A stretch of 64,000 nucleotides of DNA, from assembly GCF_051307045.1 (NCBI RefSeq), contig NZ_CP150452.1:3844001-3908000 (forward strand), in the 5' to 3' direction. Below, in pieces: positions 39,373-48,213 of this stretch; within the stretch, counting starts at the first letter, position 1; each line of letters begins with the position of its first letter. The notes beneath the pieces are model-generated. The model searched no databases. It was given only the letters and a program-made list of their open reading frames with translations, and was not told the DNA's origin. Position numbers and translations under genes: made by a program. Source of the DNA: Dryocola sp031988645 (lineage in GTDB: Bacteria; Pseudomonadota; Gammaproteobacteria; Enterobacterales; Enterobacteriaceae).

Positions 39373-39448
39373 ATGTCGGCTGGCGCTGACGCTTAGCCGA
39401 CCTGCAAAACGCTAATGTAGGGTGGATAAGCGCAAGCGCCATCCACCG
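39373..39448. repeat. 76-bp REP-containing repeat, right copy
   Basis: Partner of 38778-38853, perfectly identical, 595 bases away. It lies 20 bases upstream of the transposase start, so the gene has one repeat at each side. Confidence 0.95.
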
Positions 39449-39529
39449 GTCTGCCCCGAACATATCATGATGAATAAACGCCGCCCGGCGGCCGTTAAAG
39501 CTTCCGAAGCCGCCTCGCAAAAATAAAAC

Positions 39530-39871
39530 TCACCGGTAATCGTCATCCAGACGGCGTTCGTCGTCTTCGAGCTGTCGGCGCTGTTCGTCCAGCTGGCGCT
39601 GCTGCTCGTCAAGCTGACGGCGCCGCTCCTCTAACTGCCGATGCCGATCCTCATAGCGTCGTCGCTCGTCTGAACCGTTTTGCCGGTCTTCATCATCCCA
39701 GCGGCGATCGTCTTCGTTGCTGCGGTCGTCGTTCTGGCTATAGGCATCGTTTATCGCCTGCGAAACAGAGCTGACGATGGAGTTATCAAACAGGCCGTCG
39801 AGCGCGTCGGCATGGGCAAGCGTGGTAAGGGACAGCGTGCTTAACAGCAGCGCGGTGGAGTATCGGTTCAT
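39530..39871 (-). CDS. yjdP: YjdP-like secreted, highly charged small protein
   Basis: A protein of 113 aa with a clear signal peptide (MNRYSTALLLSTLSLTTLAHA). A mature part made almost only of Asp, Glu, Arg and Gln follows, with near-repeats of RRQLDEQ (about 84-105). In E. coli yjdP lies next to phnP, which fits the position here. It is predicted to be periplasmic and coiled-coil-like. Function is unknown. Assignment by position and composition. Confidence 0.75.
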   Translation of the reverse strand: MNRYSTALLLSTLSLTTLAHADALDGLFDNSIVSSVSQAINDAYSQNDDRSNEDDRRWDDEDRQNGSDERRRYEDRHRQLEERRRQLDEQQRQLDEQRRQLEDDERRLDDDYR

Positions 39872-40185
39872 AAGCCAGTCTCAAGGGGGTGACCGGCTGT
39901 AGCCTATGAGAGGAGATAAGCGTACGACAGCGGAGGATTCCCATAATGCTGCGCGCAGGCAAAGGCGCAAGTCAGCCCCTCTTTGCAGAGGGGCTAAGTC
40001 CTTGCTACAGGATAATTAGTGAGGTGCATATCAATGAATAAGGCGGCTGAAGTTAAGTTCCACATCCCACCCGCTTCCTCCTGGTTTACTGGAAGGGGCT
40101 TTCTATTAATGTCTGCTTCTGCGTGCCGAGTCAATTGTTTACGGCTGACCTTTTTTCGCTTTTGCCAGCCGGCTTACAGATGGCG
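39872..40185. other. Intergenic region between yjdP and the sensor kinase, with a hairpin
   Basis: A 314-bp gap. It contains a perfect 9-bp stem at 39974-39995 (AGCCCCTCT, loop TTGC, AGAGGGGCT). No T-run follows on either strand, so it is not a standard terminator. The yjdP promoter must lie here but is not obvious. I see no gene. Confidence 0.5.
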
Positions 40186-42762
40186 CTACCTTACCGGTCG
40201 GGACTGCCAGGCGCGGCGCAAGGCGTGGGCCAGCTGCACCTGGTTAAAAGGTTTACGCAGCAGCTCCACCTCCGGCAGCTGCTGTCCGCTGCGCCGCAAA
40301 TCCTGGCCGCTTATCAGCAGCAGGGTGAGGTGAGGATGGTGCCTGCGGGCATGCTGTAAAACCTCCGCGCCGCTCATGCTGCCCGGCAGCATCAGATCGC
40401 TGATCACCACGCGGATGTCCGGCACGTCGGCCAGCATTTGCAGCGCCTGCCGGCTGTCGTTGGTCTCAAGCGTCAGATAGCCTAGCTGGTGCAGCTGTTC
40501 GCAGAGCGTCTGGCGCACGTCCTGCTCATCTTCCAGCACCAGCACCAGCCGGTCTTCGTTTTCGTTGGCGGCAGGCGCCTCCGGCTGGGGCTCGCTCAAC
40601 GCCTGCCCGGGCGCGCGAGGAAGCTGCAGGCGCACCAGGGTTCCCTGCCCCGGCGCGCTTTCAATCTGCACGCGCCCGCCGGACTGGCGCACAAACCCGT
40701 AAACCATCGATAAACCCAGCCCGCTCCCGCTTCCGGTCTGTTTGGTGGTGAAGAACGGCTCAAACACCTGCGCTTTGATCTCCGGCGACATGCCGTGCCC
40801 GGTGTCGATAACCTCCAGCGCGACCATGTCCTGTTTGCCCCCGCTGGCGCGCACCACCCGCTGGTTCCAGGTGCGAATTTTTATGCTGCCGGTTTGTCCG
40901 TCCATCGCGTCGCGGGCGTTCATCACCAGGTTGATAATGGCGTTTTCCAGCTGGTTGACGTCAATCCACGCGGGCCAGGCGGGCTGCTGCGCTTCGATTT
41001 CAAGCGTGAGGGTGGCGGGCAGAGAATGGCGGATTAGCGGGTCGAGGTTTTCCAGCAGGCTCTTCATCGCCACGGCGTGAGGATGGAGCGACTGTTTGCG
41101 CGAAAACGCCAGCAGGCGCTGGGTGAGCTGCGCGCCGCGCTCGGCGGCCTTCAGGGAACGGTTGATGCGCGTGGCGTCGGGCGAATCCGCCGCAACCAGC
41201 TCAAGGCTGCCGATAATGACCGCCAGCAGGTTGTTGAAGTCGTGCGCAAGCCCGCCGGTTAGCTGCCCTACCGCCTTCATCTTCTGGCTGTGCACCAGCG
41301 CCTCTTCCAGCGCCTTGCGTTCGCTGCGCTCAAGCACCACGTTCACCATGCCGCGCCCGGGTACAGGGCTGAAACGCAGCTCGATGGTGCGGTTATCCGC
41401 CAGCCGCAGCTCCTGCGGCTTGGGCTGCGGGCGCGAAAGGTTTTCCAGAATGTGCTCCTGCAGCAGCGTAGCCTGCTTGAGCAGGTCGAGATAGTGCTGC
41501 CCGCGCTGCAGCTTTTCCGGCGCCAGCCCCAGCAGCAGCGGATACTGCGGGTTCCACACCACCAGAAAGCCCTCGTTATCAAACAGCGCAAAGCCGTCGC
41601 GCATGGCGTGAAAGGTGGTTTCCAGCTGCGTGCTTTTTTCTTTCAGCAGCTTCGAGGTGTGCTCCAGCGAGGAGGTATTGCGTGCGAAAACGTTGAACGC
41701 CCGCGCCAGCTCCCCCAGCTCGTCCCGGCGCTGCAGCGCGGGCACGCTGACGTCCCGCTCGCCTCTTGCCAGCCGCGTCATGGCGTGAGAAATAGCCGTC
41801 AGATTCGAGCCCAGGTTTTTGTAGATATACCAGCCCGCGAAGCCGGTTATCACTATCGCCAGCAGAGCAAACAGGCCGATAAAGAAGATCATCGACTGCA
41901 GATCCCTGTGGCTTTGCTCGGTGCGGTTTAGCGACTCCTGCGCCACTTTCTGCACGTAAAGATTGATATCCCGATTGAGAAAGGCCACCAGCGCTTTGAT
42001 GTGGTACATAAACCAGGCGATGGCCAAATCGCTGTTATCAAGCCGCTGGGACAGCGGCAGCAGCTGCCGTAAATGCGCGTTGAACTCCTGCAAGATTTCA
42101 TCGACCAGCGGCGAATCAGCCTGGGTGGGCAGCTTTGACATCACGTCGGTAAGCTGCACCACGGTCGCCTTTGGCGAAGGCGTCTGAATGGCTATCAGGA
42201 TAAGCCTGTCCATCTGCGCAAGCAGCGCGGCGTCGGGAATATTCAGCCCGTCACGGGCATTGATATCCTGAATATGATGCAGATAGCTCTGGTTCTGGTA
42301 CAGCGCGCTGAGCAGCTCGTTGCGCTCCAGATGGCGGCGATGGCCCAGCTCCAGCATGCGCGTGACGCTGCTTTCCAGCTCGTTGCTGCGTTCGGTAATG
42401 CGCTTAACCAGCTGGGGCTCGTGGCTTGCGAGCGGAGCCGTCGCCAGATGATTGAGCGAATTTTGCAGCTCCAGCTGCGTTTGCTTCAGGCGCGCCGCCT
42501 CGCTTTGGTACTCAAGCGCGCCGACGACCTGGGTCAACCGCACGGCGGCGGTTGCGACGTTCGCCGTGTCCCGCGCCAGCTCCATGCTGCCGGACATATC
42601 GCTGAGCGTTTGCCCCTGCACCTGCTCCTGCAGGCGGCTGGCGTGTTCAAACCCCAGCACCGCCACGCCGCAAACCATCAGCGTCACCGCCACCACCAGC
42701 AGGTTGAAGAACAGCAGACGGCCACGGGCGCTGGCTAAAAAGGGCGTGCGGGGTTGCGGCAT
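40186..42762 (-). CDS. Hybrid sensor histidine kinase of the sugar module
   Basis: A protein of 858 aa from the ATG at 42762 (GGAG six bases upstream; an ATG at 42783 is weaker). Order: membrane helix about 15-38; a helical periplasmic sensor region about 40-290 of the TorS type; a second helix about 291-316; HAMP about 317-365; a PAS domain about 383-480 (MRDGFALFDNEGFLVVWNP); a kinase core with H507 in GGLAHDFNNLLAV; an ATPase domain (NLVMNARDAM, DTGHGMSP, GSGLGLSMVYG); and a C-terminal receiver (LVLEDEQDVRQ, VVISDLMLPG, LLRKPF). The likely partner is the OmpR-type regulator at 49249. Together they flank the sugar transport operon, which suggests that the kinase senses the sugar or its binding protein. 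No separate HPt domain is visible. Confidence 0.88.
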   Translation of the reverse strand: MPQPRTPFLASARGRLLFFNLLVVAVTLMVCGVAVLGFEHASRLQEQVQGQTLSDMSGSMELARDTANVATAAVRLTQVVGALEYQSEAARLKQTQLELQNSLNHLATAPLASHEPQLVKRITERSNELESSVTRMLELGHRRHLERNELLSALYQNQSYLHHIQDINARDGLNIPDAALLAQMDRLILIAIQTPSPKATVVQLTDVMSKLPTQADSPLVDEILQEFNAHLRQLLPLSQRLDNSDLAIAWFMYHIKALVAFLNRDINLYVQKVAQESLNRTEQSHRDLQSMIFFIGLFALLAIVITGFAGWYIYKNLGSNLTAISHAMTRLARGERDVSVPALQRRDELGELARAFNVFARNTSSLEHTSKLLKEKSTQLETTFHAMRDGFALFDNEGFLVVWNPQYPLLLGLAPEKLQRGQHYLDLLKQATLLQEHILENLSRPQPKPQELRLADNRTIELRFSPVPGRGMVNVVLERSERKALEEALVHSQKMKAVGQLTGGLAHDFNNLLAVIIGSLELVAADSPDATRINRSLKAAERGAQLTQRLLAFSRKQSLHPHAVAMKSLLENLDPLIRHSLPATLTLEIEAQQPAWPAWIDVNQLENAIINLVMNARDAMDGQTGSIKIRTWNQRVVRASGGKQDMVALEVIDTGHGMSPEIKAQVFEPFFTTKQTGSGSGLGLSMVYGFVRQSGGRVQIESAPGQGTLVRLQLPRAPGQALSEPQPEAPAANENEDRLVLVLEDEQDVRQTLCEQLHQLGYLTLETNDSRQALQMLADVPDIRVVISDLMLPGSMSGAEVLQHARRHHPHLTLLLISGQDLRRSGQQLPEVELLRKPFNQVQLAHALRRAWQSRPVR

Positions 42763-42785
42763 AGAGGGCTCCAGTTCCAGCATGC

Positions 42786-42862
42786 ATGGCGGATAAGCGC
42801 GGGCGTCATCCGTCTTCCGGCGATTGGGCGGTGGACGGCGCGTTGCTTATCCACCCTACATT
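42786..42862. repeat. REP/BIME element upstream of the sugar operon
   Basis: GGCGGATAAGCGC ... GTCATCCG at the left and GGTGGACGGCGCG ... TTATCCACC at the right form two facing REP hairpins, related to the other REP copies in the window. It lies between the kinase gene and the divergent transport operon. Confidence 0.75.
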
Positions 42863-42903
42863 TCTAGTTGCATCGCGGCGGCAGGGAAATCGATACATCA
42901 CGG

Positions 42904-42959
42904 GAATGTGACAACGGTTAACTATTCACGAATATGACAAATATGAACGGCTTCTGACA
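42904..42959 (+). promoter_or_regulatory. Repeated TGACA motifs, candidate operator of the sugar operon
   Basis: GAATGTGACAA (42904-42914) recurs as GAATATGACAA (42930-42940), and a third TGACA lies at 42955-42959. The region is AT-rich and lies 65-120 bases before the first transporter gene. Tandem half-sites are what an OmpR-type regulator would bind. The spacings of 26 and 20 bases are not a perfect helical repeat. Confidence 0.35.
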
Positions 42960-42970
42960 TTTTGCATTTA

Positions 42971-43014
42971 CCTGCGGGTGTTTGACTGGCATCACTCGAT
43001 TTTTCACCCGCAGG
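42971..43014 (+). other. Long inverted repeat covering the ribosome site of the ABC ATPase gene
   Basis: CCTGCGGGTG (42971-42980) pairs perfectly with CACCCGCAGG (43005-43014) across a 24-base loop. The right arm contains part of the GCAGGAG ribosome site of the gene at 43024. If it folds in the mRNA it would hide the translation start. It might instead be a DNA operator. Confidence 0.55.
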
Positions 43015-43023
43015 AGCCGCGCC

Positions 43024-44547
43024 ATGAGTAAAGTGCCCATTCTGGAGATGCGCAACATTGCCAAATCTTTCGGCAAGTTCTATGCGCTTAAAGGCGTCGA
43101 CCTGACGGTGTTTCCCGGCGAAATTCACGCGCTGATGGGCGAAAACGGCGCCGGAAAAAGCACCCTGATGAAGATCCTTGCCGGCGCCTATACCGCCACC
43201 AGCGGAGAGATTCTGATTGAGGGCCAGCCCTACAGCATTAAGGGGCCGAAAGACGCCCTGAGCGCCGGCATCACGCTGATTTACCAGGAGATGCAGCTCG
43301 CCCCGAACCTGACGGTGGCGGAAAATATTTTCCTCGGCAGCGAGCTGTCGCGCGCGGGGCTGGTGCAGCGCAAAGAAATGGTCATGCAGGCGCAGACGGT
43401 AATCAATCGTCTCGGCGCGCAGTTCAAGGCCAGCGATCTGGTAATGAACCTGACCATCGCCGAACAGCAGCAGGTGGAGATTGCCCGCGCGCTACACCGC
43501 AACAGCCGCATTTTAGTTATGGATGAGCCCACCGCGGCGCTTTCCTCCCGCGAAACGCACCGCCTGTTCGAGCTGATTATGCGCCTGCGCGACGAAGGCA
43601 TGGCGATCATTTATATCAGCCATCGCATGGCGGAAGTGTATGAACTCTCAGACCGGGTCAGCGTGCTGCGCGACGGACAGTACGTCGGCAGCCTGACCCG
43701 CGAAAATCTTAACGCCAACGAGCTGGTGCGCATGATGGTGGGCCGCCCGTTGAGCGATCTGTTCAATAAAGAGCGCGATATCCCGCTGGGCGATACGCGG
43801 CTGAACGTCCACCACCTGACGGACGGCGGCAAAGTGCAGCCGGTGAGCTTACAGGTGCGTTCCGGAGAAATCGTCGGCCTTGCGGGGCTGGTCGGCGCCG
43901 GGCGTTCCGAACTCGCGCAGCTTATTTTCGGCGTGCGGAAAGCGACCGCTGGCACCCTTGAAATCGACGGCAAACCGGTCAGCATCCATTCACCCCGCGA
44001 AGCCATTCGCCACGGCATCGGCTTTCTTACCGAAAACCGCAAAGAGCAGGGTTTGTTCCTGGAGCTGGCGGCGCAGGACAACATCACCATGGCGACGCTG
44101 GAACGCGACGCGCATTACGGCTGGCTGGATCGCAAAAAGGCGCAAACCATTTCCGACGACGCCATCAGCCTGCTGAATATTCGCGTGCCTCACGCGCAGG
44201 TACGGGCCGGGGGATTATCCGGCGGGAACCAGCAAAAGCTGCTGATCTCGCGCTGGGTGGCGATTGGCCCGCGCATTTTGATCCTCGATGAACCCACCCG
44301 CGGCGTGGACGTAGGCGCCAAAAGCGAGATCTACCGGATCATGAGCCAGATGGCGAAACAGGGCGTGGCGATCCTGATGATCTCAAGCGAGCTGCCGGAA
44401 GTGGTCGGGATGAGCGACCGGGTATATGTGATGCGCGAAGGCAGCATCGCAGGCGAGCTGCACGGCAAGGACATCACACAAGAAAGCATCATGACGCTGG
44501 CAACCGGCGTGGAAGATGCCCACAACAAGGTGGTTAACCATGGCTAA
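43024..44547 (+). CDS. Sugar ABC transporter ATPase, RbsA-like (two fused ATPase domains)
   Basis: A protein of 507 aa with two nucleotide-binding domains in tandem, as in RbsA and XylG. The first has Walker A GENGAGKSTLMKIL (about 38-51), LTIAEQQQVEIARAL and LVMDEPTAALS. The second has a degenerate P-loop (GLVGAGRSELAQ), the signature LSGGNQQKLLISRWV and LILDEPTRGVDVG. It starts at the ATG at 43024. It energises uptake through the permease whose gene overlaps it by eight bases. First gene of the six-gene sugar operon. Confidence 0.93.
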   Translation: MSKVPILEMRNIAKSFGKFYALKGVDLTVFPGEIHALMGENGAGKSTLMKILAGAYTATSGEILIEGQPYSIKGPKDALSAGITLIYQEMQLAPNLTVAENIFLGSELSRAGLVQRKEMVMQAQTVINRLGAQFKASDLVMNLTIAEQQQVEIARALHRNSRILVMDEPTAALSSRETHRLFELIMRLRDEGMAIIYISHRMAEVYELSDRVSVLRDGQYVGSLTRENLNANELVRMMVGRPLSDLFNKERDIPLGDTRLNVHHLTDGGKVQPVSLQVRSGEIVGLAGLVGAGRSELAQLIFGVRKATAGTLEIDGKPVSIHSPREAIRHGIGFLTENRKEQGLFLELAAQDNITMATLERDAHYGWLDRKKAQTISDDAISLLNIRVPHAQVRAGGLSGGNQQKLLISRWVAIGPRILILDEPTRGVDVGAKSEIYRIMSQMAKQGVAILMISSELPEVVGMSDRVYVMREGSIAGELHGKDITQESIMTLATGVEDAHNKVVNHG

Positions 44548-45566
44548 TAAGATCGATCCACGCAAAGGCGCGCCGGTTGCGGACACGCCGCAACAGGTGG
44601 CAAAAAACGCCTCGCTGAAAAAAGCTTTGTTCGGCGATTTGATGCAAACCATCGGGATTTTGCCGATTCTGGTGCTTATCGTCGCCGTTTTCGGCTTTAT
44701 CACGCCGAACTTCTTTACCGAATCCAACCTGCTGAACATTGCCCGCCAGTCGTCCATCAATATCGTGCTGGCGGCGGGCATGACTTTCATTATTTTGACC
44801 GGCGGCATCGACCTTTCGGTTGGCTCGATACTGGGCACCACGGCGGTAACGGCGATGGTCGTTTCACTGATGCCGGGCTGGGAGTCGCTGTCCATTCCCG
44901 CCGCGCTGATGATGGGCACCGGGCTTGGGCTGTTTAACGGCATGCTGGTGGCCTGGGCGGGACTGCCGCCGTTTATCGTCACGCTTGGCACCTATACCGC
45001 CCTGCGCGGCGCGGCCTATCTGCTGGCCGACGGCACCACGGTGATCAACTCCAATATCAACTTTGAGTGGATCGGCAACTCGTATCTGGGCCCGATCCCG
45101 TGGCTGGTGGTGATTGCGCTGGCGGTAATTGTGGTGTGCTGGTTCATCCTCAGGCGCACCACCCTCGGGGTGCATATCTACGCGGTGGGCGGCAACATGC
45201 AGGCGGCGCGCCTTACGGGCATCAAGGTGTGGATGGTGCTGCTGTTCGTTTACGGCATGAGCGGGCCTGCTCTCCGGGCTCGGCGGCGTGATGAGCGCCT
45301 CGCGGCTATACAGCGCCAACGGCAACCTCGGGATGGGCTACGAGCTGGACGCCATCGCGGCGGTGATCCTCGGCGGCACCAGCTTTGTGGGCGGCATCGG
45401 CACCATCACCGGCACCCTGGTCGGGGCGCTGATTATCGCCACGCTTAACAACGGCATGACGCTGATGGGCGTCTCGTATTTCTGGCAACTGGTGATCAAA
45501 GGGGCGGTGATCATCATTGCGGTGCTGATAGATAAATACCGTACCCGTCACCATCAAAGTGCATAA
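44540..45566 (+). CDS. Sugar ABC transporter permease, RbsC-like, one-base frameshift
   Basis: Joined length about 341 aa, from the ATG at 44540 inside the end of the ATPase gene. A membrane protein of the ribose/xylose permease family: LNIARQSSINIVLAAGMTFI, LTGGIDLSVGSILG, GLPPFIVTLGTYTALRG. After the break it carries AIAAVILGGTSFVGGIGTI, the EAA-like cytoplasmic loop. The first frame turns to nonsense after YGMSG. Dropping one G from 45263-45265 (CGGGCCT; CGGCCT expected) reads YGMSGLLSGLGGVMSASRL. Confidence 0.92.
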
Positions 45567-45595
45567 CAAAAAACACCCTACACAGGAGATATGCC

Positions 45596-46540
45596 ATGCG
45601 TTTGAAGCCGATTGTGACCGCGTTACTCGCGGGAGCCATGATTGCCGGGGCGCCGTTTGCCCAGGCTAAAGAACTGAAATCCATCGGGGTGACGGTGGGC
45701 GATCTCGCCAACCCGTTCTTCGTGCAGATTACCAAAGGCGCCGAGCTTGAAGCCCGCAAGCTTGCGGGGGACAACGTGAAGGTGACGCTGGTCTCCAGCG
45801 GTTACGATCTGGGCCAGCAGGTTTCGCAGATCGATAACTTTATCGCCGCGAAAGTGGACATGATCATTCTTAACGCCGCGGATTCCAAAGGGATCGGCCC
45901 GGCGGTGAAGCGCGCTAAAGATGCCGGGATCGTGGTGGTGGCGGTGGACGTTGCGGCGGAAGGCGCGGATGCGACCATTACCTCAGACAACACCCAGGCG
46001 GGTGAAATGGCCTGTAAGTACATCTCAGATCGCCTGAAAGAGAAAGGCAACGTGGTGATCATCAACGGGCCGCCGGTCTCCGCCGTGCAGAACCGGGTTG
46101 AAGGCTGCGTGACCGAGTTCAAAAAGCATCCTGACATTAAGATCCTGTCTTCTAACCAGAACGCCAAAGGCAGCCGTGAAGGCGGCCTGGAAGTGATGAC
46201 CTCGCTGCTGGCGGCCAATCCTAAGATCGACGGCGTTTTCGCCATCAACGATCCGACGGCGATCGGCGCCGATCTGGCGGCGAAGCAGGCGCAGCGTAGC
46301 GAATTCTTTATCGTTGGCGTGGACGGCAGCCCGGACGGAGAAGAGGCCCTGAAACGCGGTGGAAACTCGCTCTTTGTGGCAACGCCTGCGCAGGACCCGC
46401 AGGTGATGGCGGCGAAGGCGGTGGAGATTGGTTACGACATTCTGCAGGGTAAACCGGCGCCGAAAGAGCCCGTGCTGATCCCGGTAACCATGATCGATAA
46501 AGACAATATCGGTACTTATAAAGGCTGGACGGTGAAATAA
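45596..46540 (+). CDS. Periplasmic sugar-binding protein, RbsB-like
   Basis: A protein of 314 aa with a signal peptide ending about APFAQA. Type I periplasmic-binding fold: IGVTVGDLANPFFVQITKGA, ILNAADSKGIGPAV, INGPPVSAVQNRVEGC, VFAINDPTAIGADLAA, VGVDGSPDGEEAL. The ligand is unknown. The enzymes downstream point to an aldose such as D-lyxose or D-mannose. Located 29 bases after the permease. Confidence 0.93.
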   Translation: MRLKPIVTALLAGAMIAGAPFAQAKELKSIGVTVGDLANPFFVQITKGAELEARKLAGDNVKVTLVSSGYDLGQQVSQIDNFIAAKVDMIILNAADSKGIGPAVKRAKDAGIVVVAVDVAAEGADATITSDNTQAGEMACKYISDRLKEKGNVVIINGPPVSAVQNRVEGCVTEFKKHPDIKILSSNQNAKGSREGGLEVMTSLLAANPKIDGVFAINDPTAIGADLAAKQAQRSEFFIVGVDGSPDGEEALKRGGNSLFVATPAQDPQVMAAKAVEIGYDILQGKPAPKEPVLIPVTMIDKDNIGTYKGWTVK

Positions 46541-46559
46541 CGCCAGCGCTGTGCGAATT

Positions 46560-46593
46560 GTAGGGCGGATAAGCCACGCGCCGTCCGCCCTAC
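46560..46593. repeat. Single REP hairpin between the binding-protein and isomerase genes
   Basis: GTAGGGCGGA (46560-46569) pairs perfectly with TCCGCCCTAC (46584-46593). It is the same REP family as elsewhere in the window. Inside an operon such a hairpin often stabilises the upstream message, which would favour the abundant binding protein. Confidence 0.85.
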
Positions 46594-46620
46594 GAAAAAG
46601 AGTGTGGACAAGGAGACAAC

Positions 46621-47304
46621 ATGAAACGCTCCGAAGTGAACCAGATCCTCACCCGGACCCGCCATTTCTTTACCCAGCATGATGTCCACCTGCCGCCGTT
46701 CGCCTTCTACGACCTCGCGAAATGGCAGCAGCTGGATAAAGCCATCTGGCAGGAGGTCTTCGATCTGAAGCTGGGCTGGGACGTGACGGCGTTTGGCGGC
46801 GACGATTTCCAGGCCCAGGGGCTGACGCTGTTCACTTTGCGCAACGGCTCCCCGGAAGGCGCGCCCTACCCTAAAAACTACGCCGAAAAAATCATGCATG
46901 TCCGCGAAGGCCAGCTCACGCCGATGCATTTTCACTGGCGAAAACAAGAAGACATCATCAATCGCGGCGGCGGCAACTTGATTGTCGAACTGTGGAATTC
47001 GGACCAGTTCGAGCAGCCTGAAGAGAGCAACGTAACGGTCACCATTGACGGCTGCCGCCAGACTCACGCGGCGGGCAGCCAGCTGCGCCTGTCGCCCGGC
47101 GAAAGCATCTGCCTGGTGCCCGGCGTCTACCACAGTTTCTGGGGCGAGCCCGGATACGGCGACGTGCTGGTCGGCGAAGTGTCGATGGTTAACGACGACG
47201 ACCGCGACAACCGCTTCCTGAAGCCCCTTGAGCGTTTTAACAGCATTATTGAAGACGAGCCGGCGCGACTGCTGCTGTGCAATGAGTATCGCCAGCATTT
47301 TTAA
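46621..47304 (+). CDS. D-lyxose isomerase (cupin family)
   Basis: A protein of 227 aa, the same length as the E. coli O157:H7 sugar isomerase Z5688, which prefers D-lyxose and also acts on D-mannose. The cupin metal ligands are visible: H103 and H105 in TPMHFHWRKQED, E110, and H171 in VPGVYHSFWGE. It interconverts D-lyxose and D-xylulose (and D-mannose and D-fructose). It stands between the transporter and an aldolase-kinase pair, giving the first intracellular step of the pathway. Confidence 0.9.
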   Translation: MKRSEVNQILTRTRHFFTQHDVHLPPFAFYDLAKWQQLDKAIWQEVFDLKLGWDVTAFGGDDFQAQGLTLFTLRNGSPEGAPYPKNYAEKIMHVREGQLTPMHFHWRKQEDIINRGGGNLIVELWNSDQFEQPEESNVTVTIDGCRQTHAAGSQLRLSPGESICLVPGVYHSFWGEPGYGDVLVGEVSMVNDDDRDNRFLKPLERFNSIIEDEPARLLLCNEYRQHF

Positions 47305-47343
47305 TCGGCCCATCACTTTTTTCCCAACACCGGGGGAACCACT

Positions 47344-48204
47344 ATGGCTTTGATATCGCTTGCAGACGGACTGGCTCACGCACGCGCCAACGGCTATGCG
47401 CTGGGCGCTTTTAACGTACTCGACAGCCATTTTCTGCGCGCGCTTTTTGCCGCAGCGAAGCAGGAAAAATCGCCTTTTATCATTAACATCGCCGAAGTGC
47501 ATTTTAAATACGTGTCGCTGGATTCGCTGGTAGAGGCCGTTAAATTCGAAGCGGCCAGGCAGGCTATTCCGGTCGTGCTCAATCTCGATCACGGCCTGCA
47601 TTTTGAAGCGGTTGTTCGCGCATTACGCCTCGGTTTTAGCTCGGTGATGTTCGATGGTTCTACACTTGACTATGAAGAGAATATTCGTCAGACCCGCGAG
47701 GTGGTGAAGATGTGCCACGCGGTGGGCGTTTCCGTTGAGGCGGAGCTGGGGGCGGTCGGCGGCGACGAAGGCGGCGCGCTGTATGGCGAAGCCGACAGCA
47801 ATAAGTTCACCGATCCCGCCGTCGCGCGTGATTTCGTCGACAGAACGGGCATCGATACGCTGGCCGTCGCCATCGGCAACGCGCACGGAAAATACAAGGG
47901 CGAACCGAAGCTCGATTTTGACCGCCTGGCCGCCATCCGTCAGCAAACCGGTATCCCCCTGGTGCTGCACGGCGGCTCCGGCATCAGCGATGAGGATTTC
48001 CGCAAGGCGATAACGCTCGGCATCCATAAAATAAATTTCTATACGGGTATGTCGCAGGCGGCCCTTGGCGCCATTGAGCAACGCATGAACCAGCGGCACG
48101 CTATTTATGACGAGTTCGCCGAACTGTTGCTCGGCATCGAAGAGGCTATTACCGACGTTGTCGCCGGGCAGATGCGGATTTTTGGTAGTTCGGGTAAGGC
48201 CTAA
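47344..48204 (+). CDS. Class II ketose-(bis)phosphate aldolase
   Basis: A protein of 286 aa of the class II zinc aldolases (GatY/KbaY/FbaA-like). Key residues: D82 and zinc ligand H83 in VVLNLDHGLHFE, H181 in IGNAHGKYKGEP, H209 in LVLHGGSG, and the phosphate site INFYTG. It would split a ketose phosphate to dihydroxyacetone phosphate and an aldehyde. In this operon the substrate may be a ketose 1-phosphate made by the kinase encoded next. Confidence 0.9.
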   Translation: MALISLADGLAHARANGYALGAFNVLDSHFLRALFAAAKQEKSPFIINIAEVHFKYVSLDSLVEAVKFEAARQAIPVVLNLDHGLHFEAVVRALRLGFSSVMFDGSTLDYEENIRQTREVVKMCHAVGVSVEAELGAVGGDEGGALYGEADSNKFTDPAVARDFVDRTGIDTLAVAIGNAHGKYKGEPKLDFDRLAAIRQQTGIPLVLHGGSGISDEDFRKAITLGIHKINFYTGMSQAALGAIEQRMNQRHAIYDEFAELLLGIEEAITDVVAGQMRIFGSSGKA

Positions 48205-48213
48205 GGAGTTGCT

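Noticed and set aside
39447..39612. Small minus-strand frames between the transposase and yjdP
   Set aside because: They run through REP sequence and the charged tail of yjdP in another frame, and have no start signals.
39974..39995. Perfect hairpin as a terminator of the kinase gene
   Set aside because: No T-run follows on either strand and it lies about 190 bases beyond the kinase stop.
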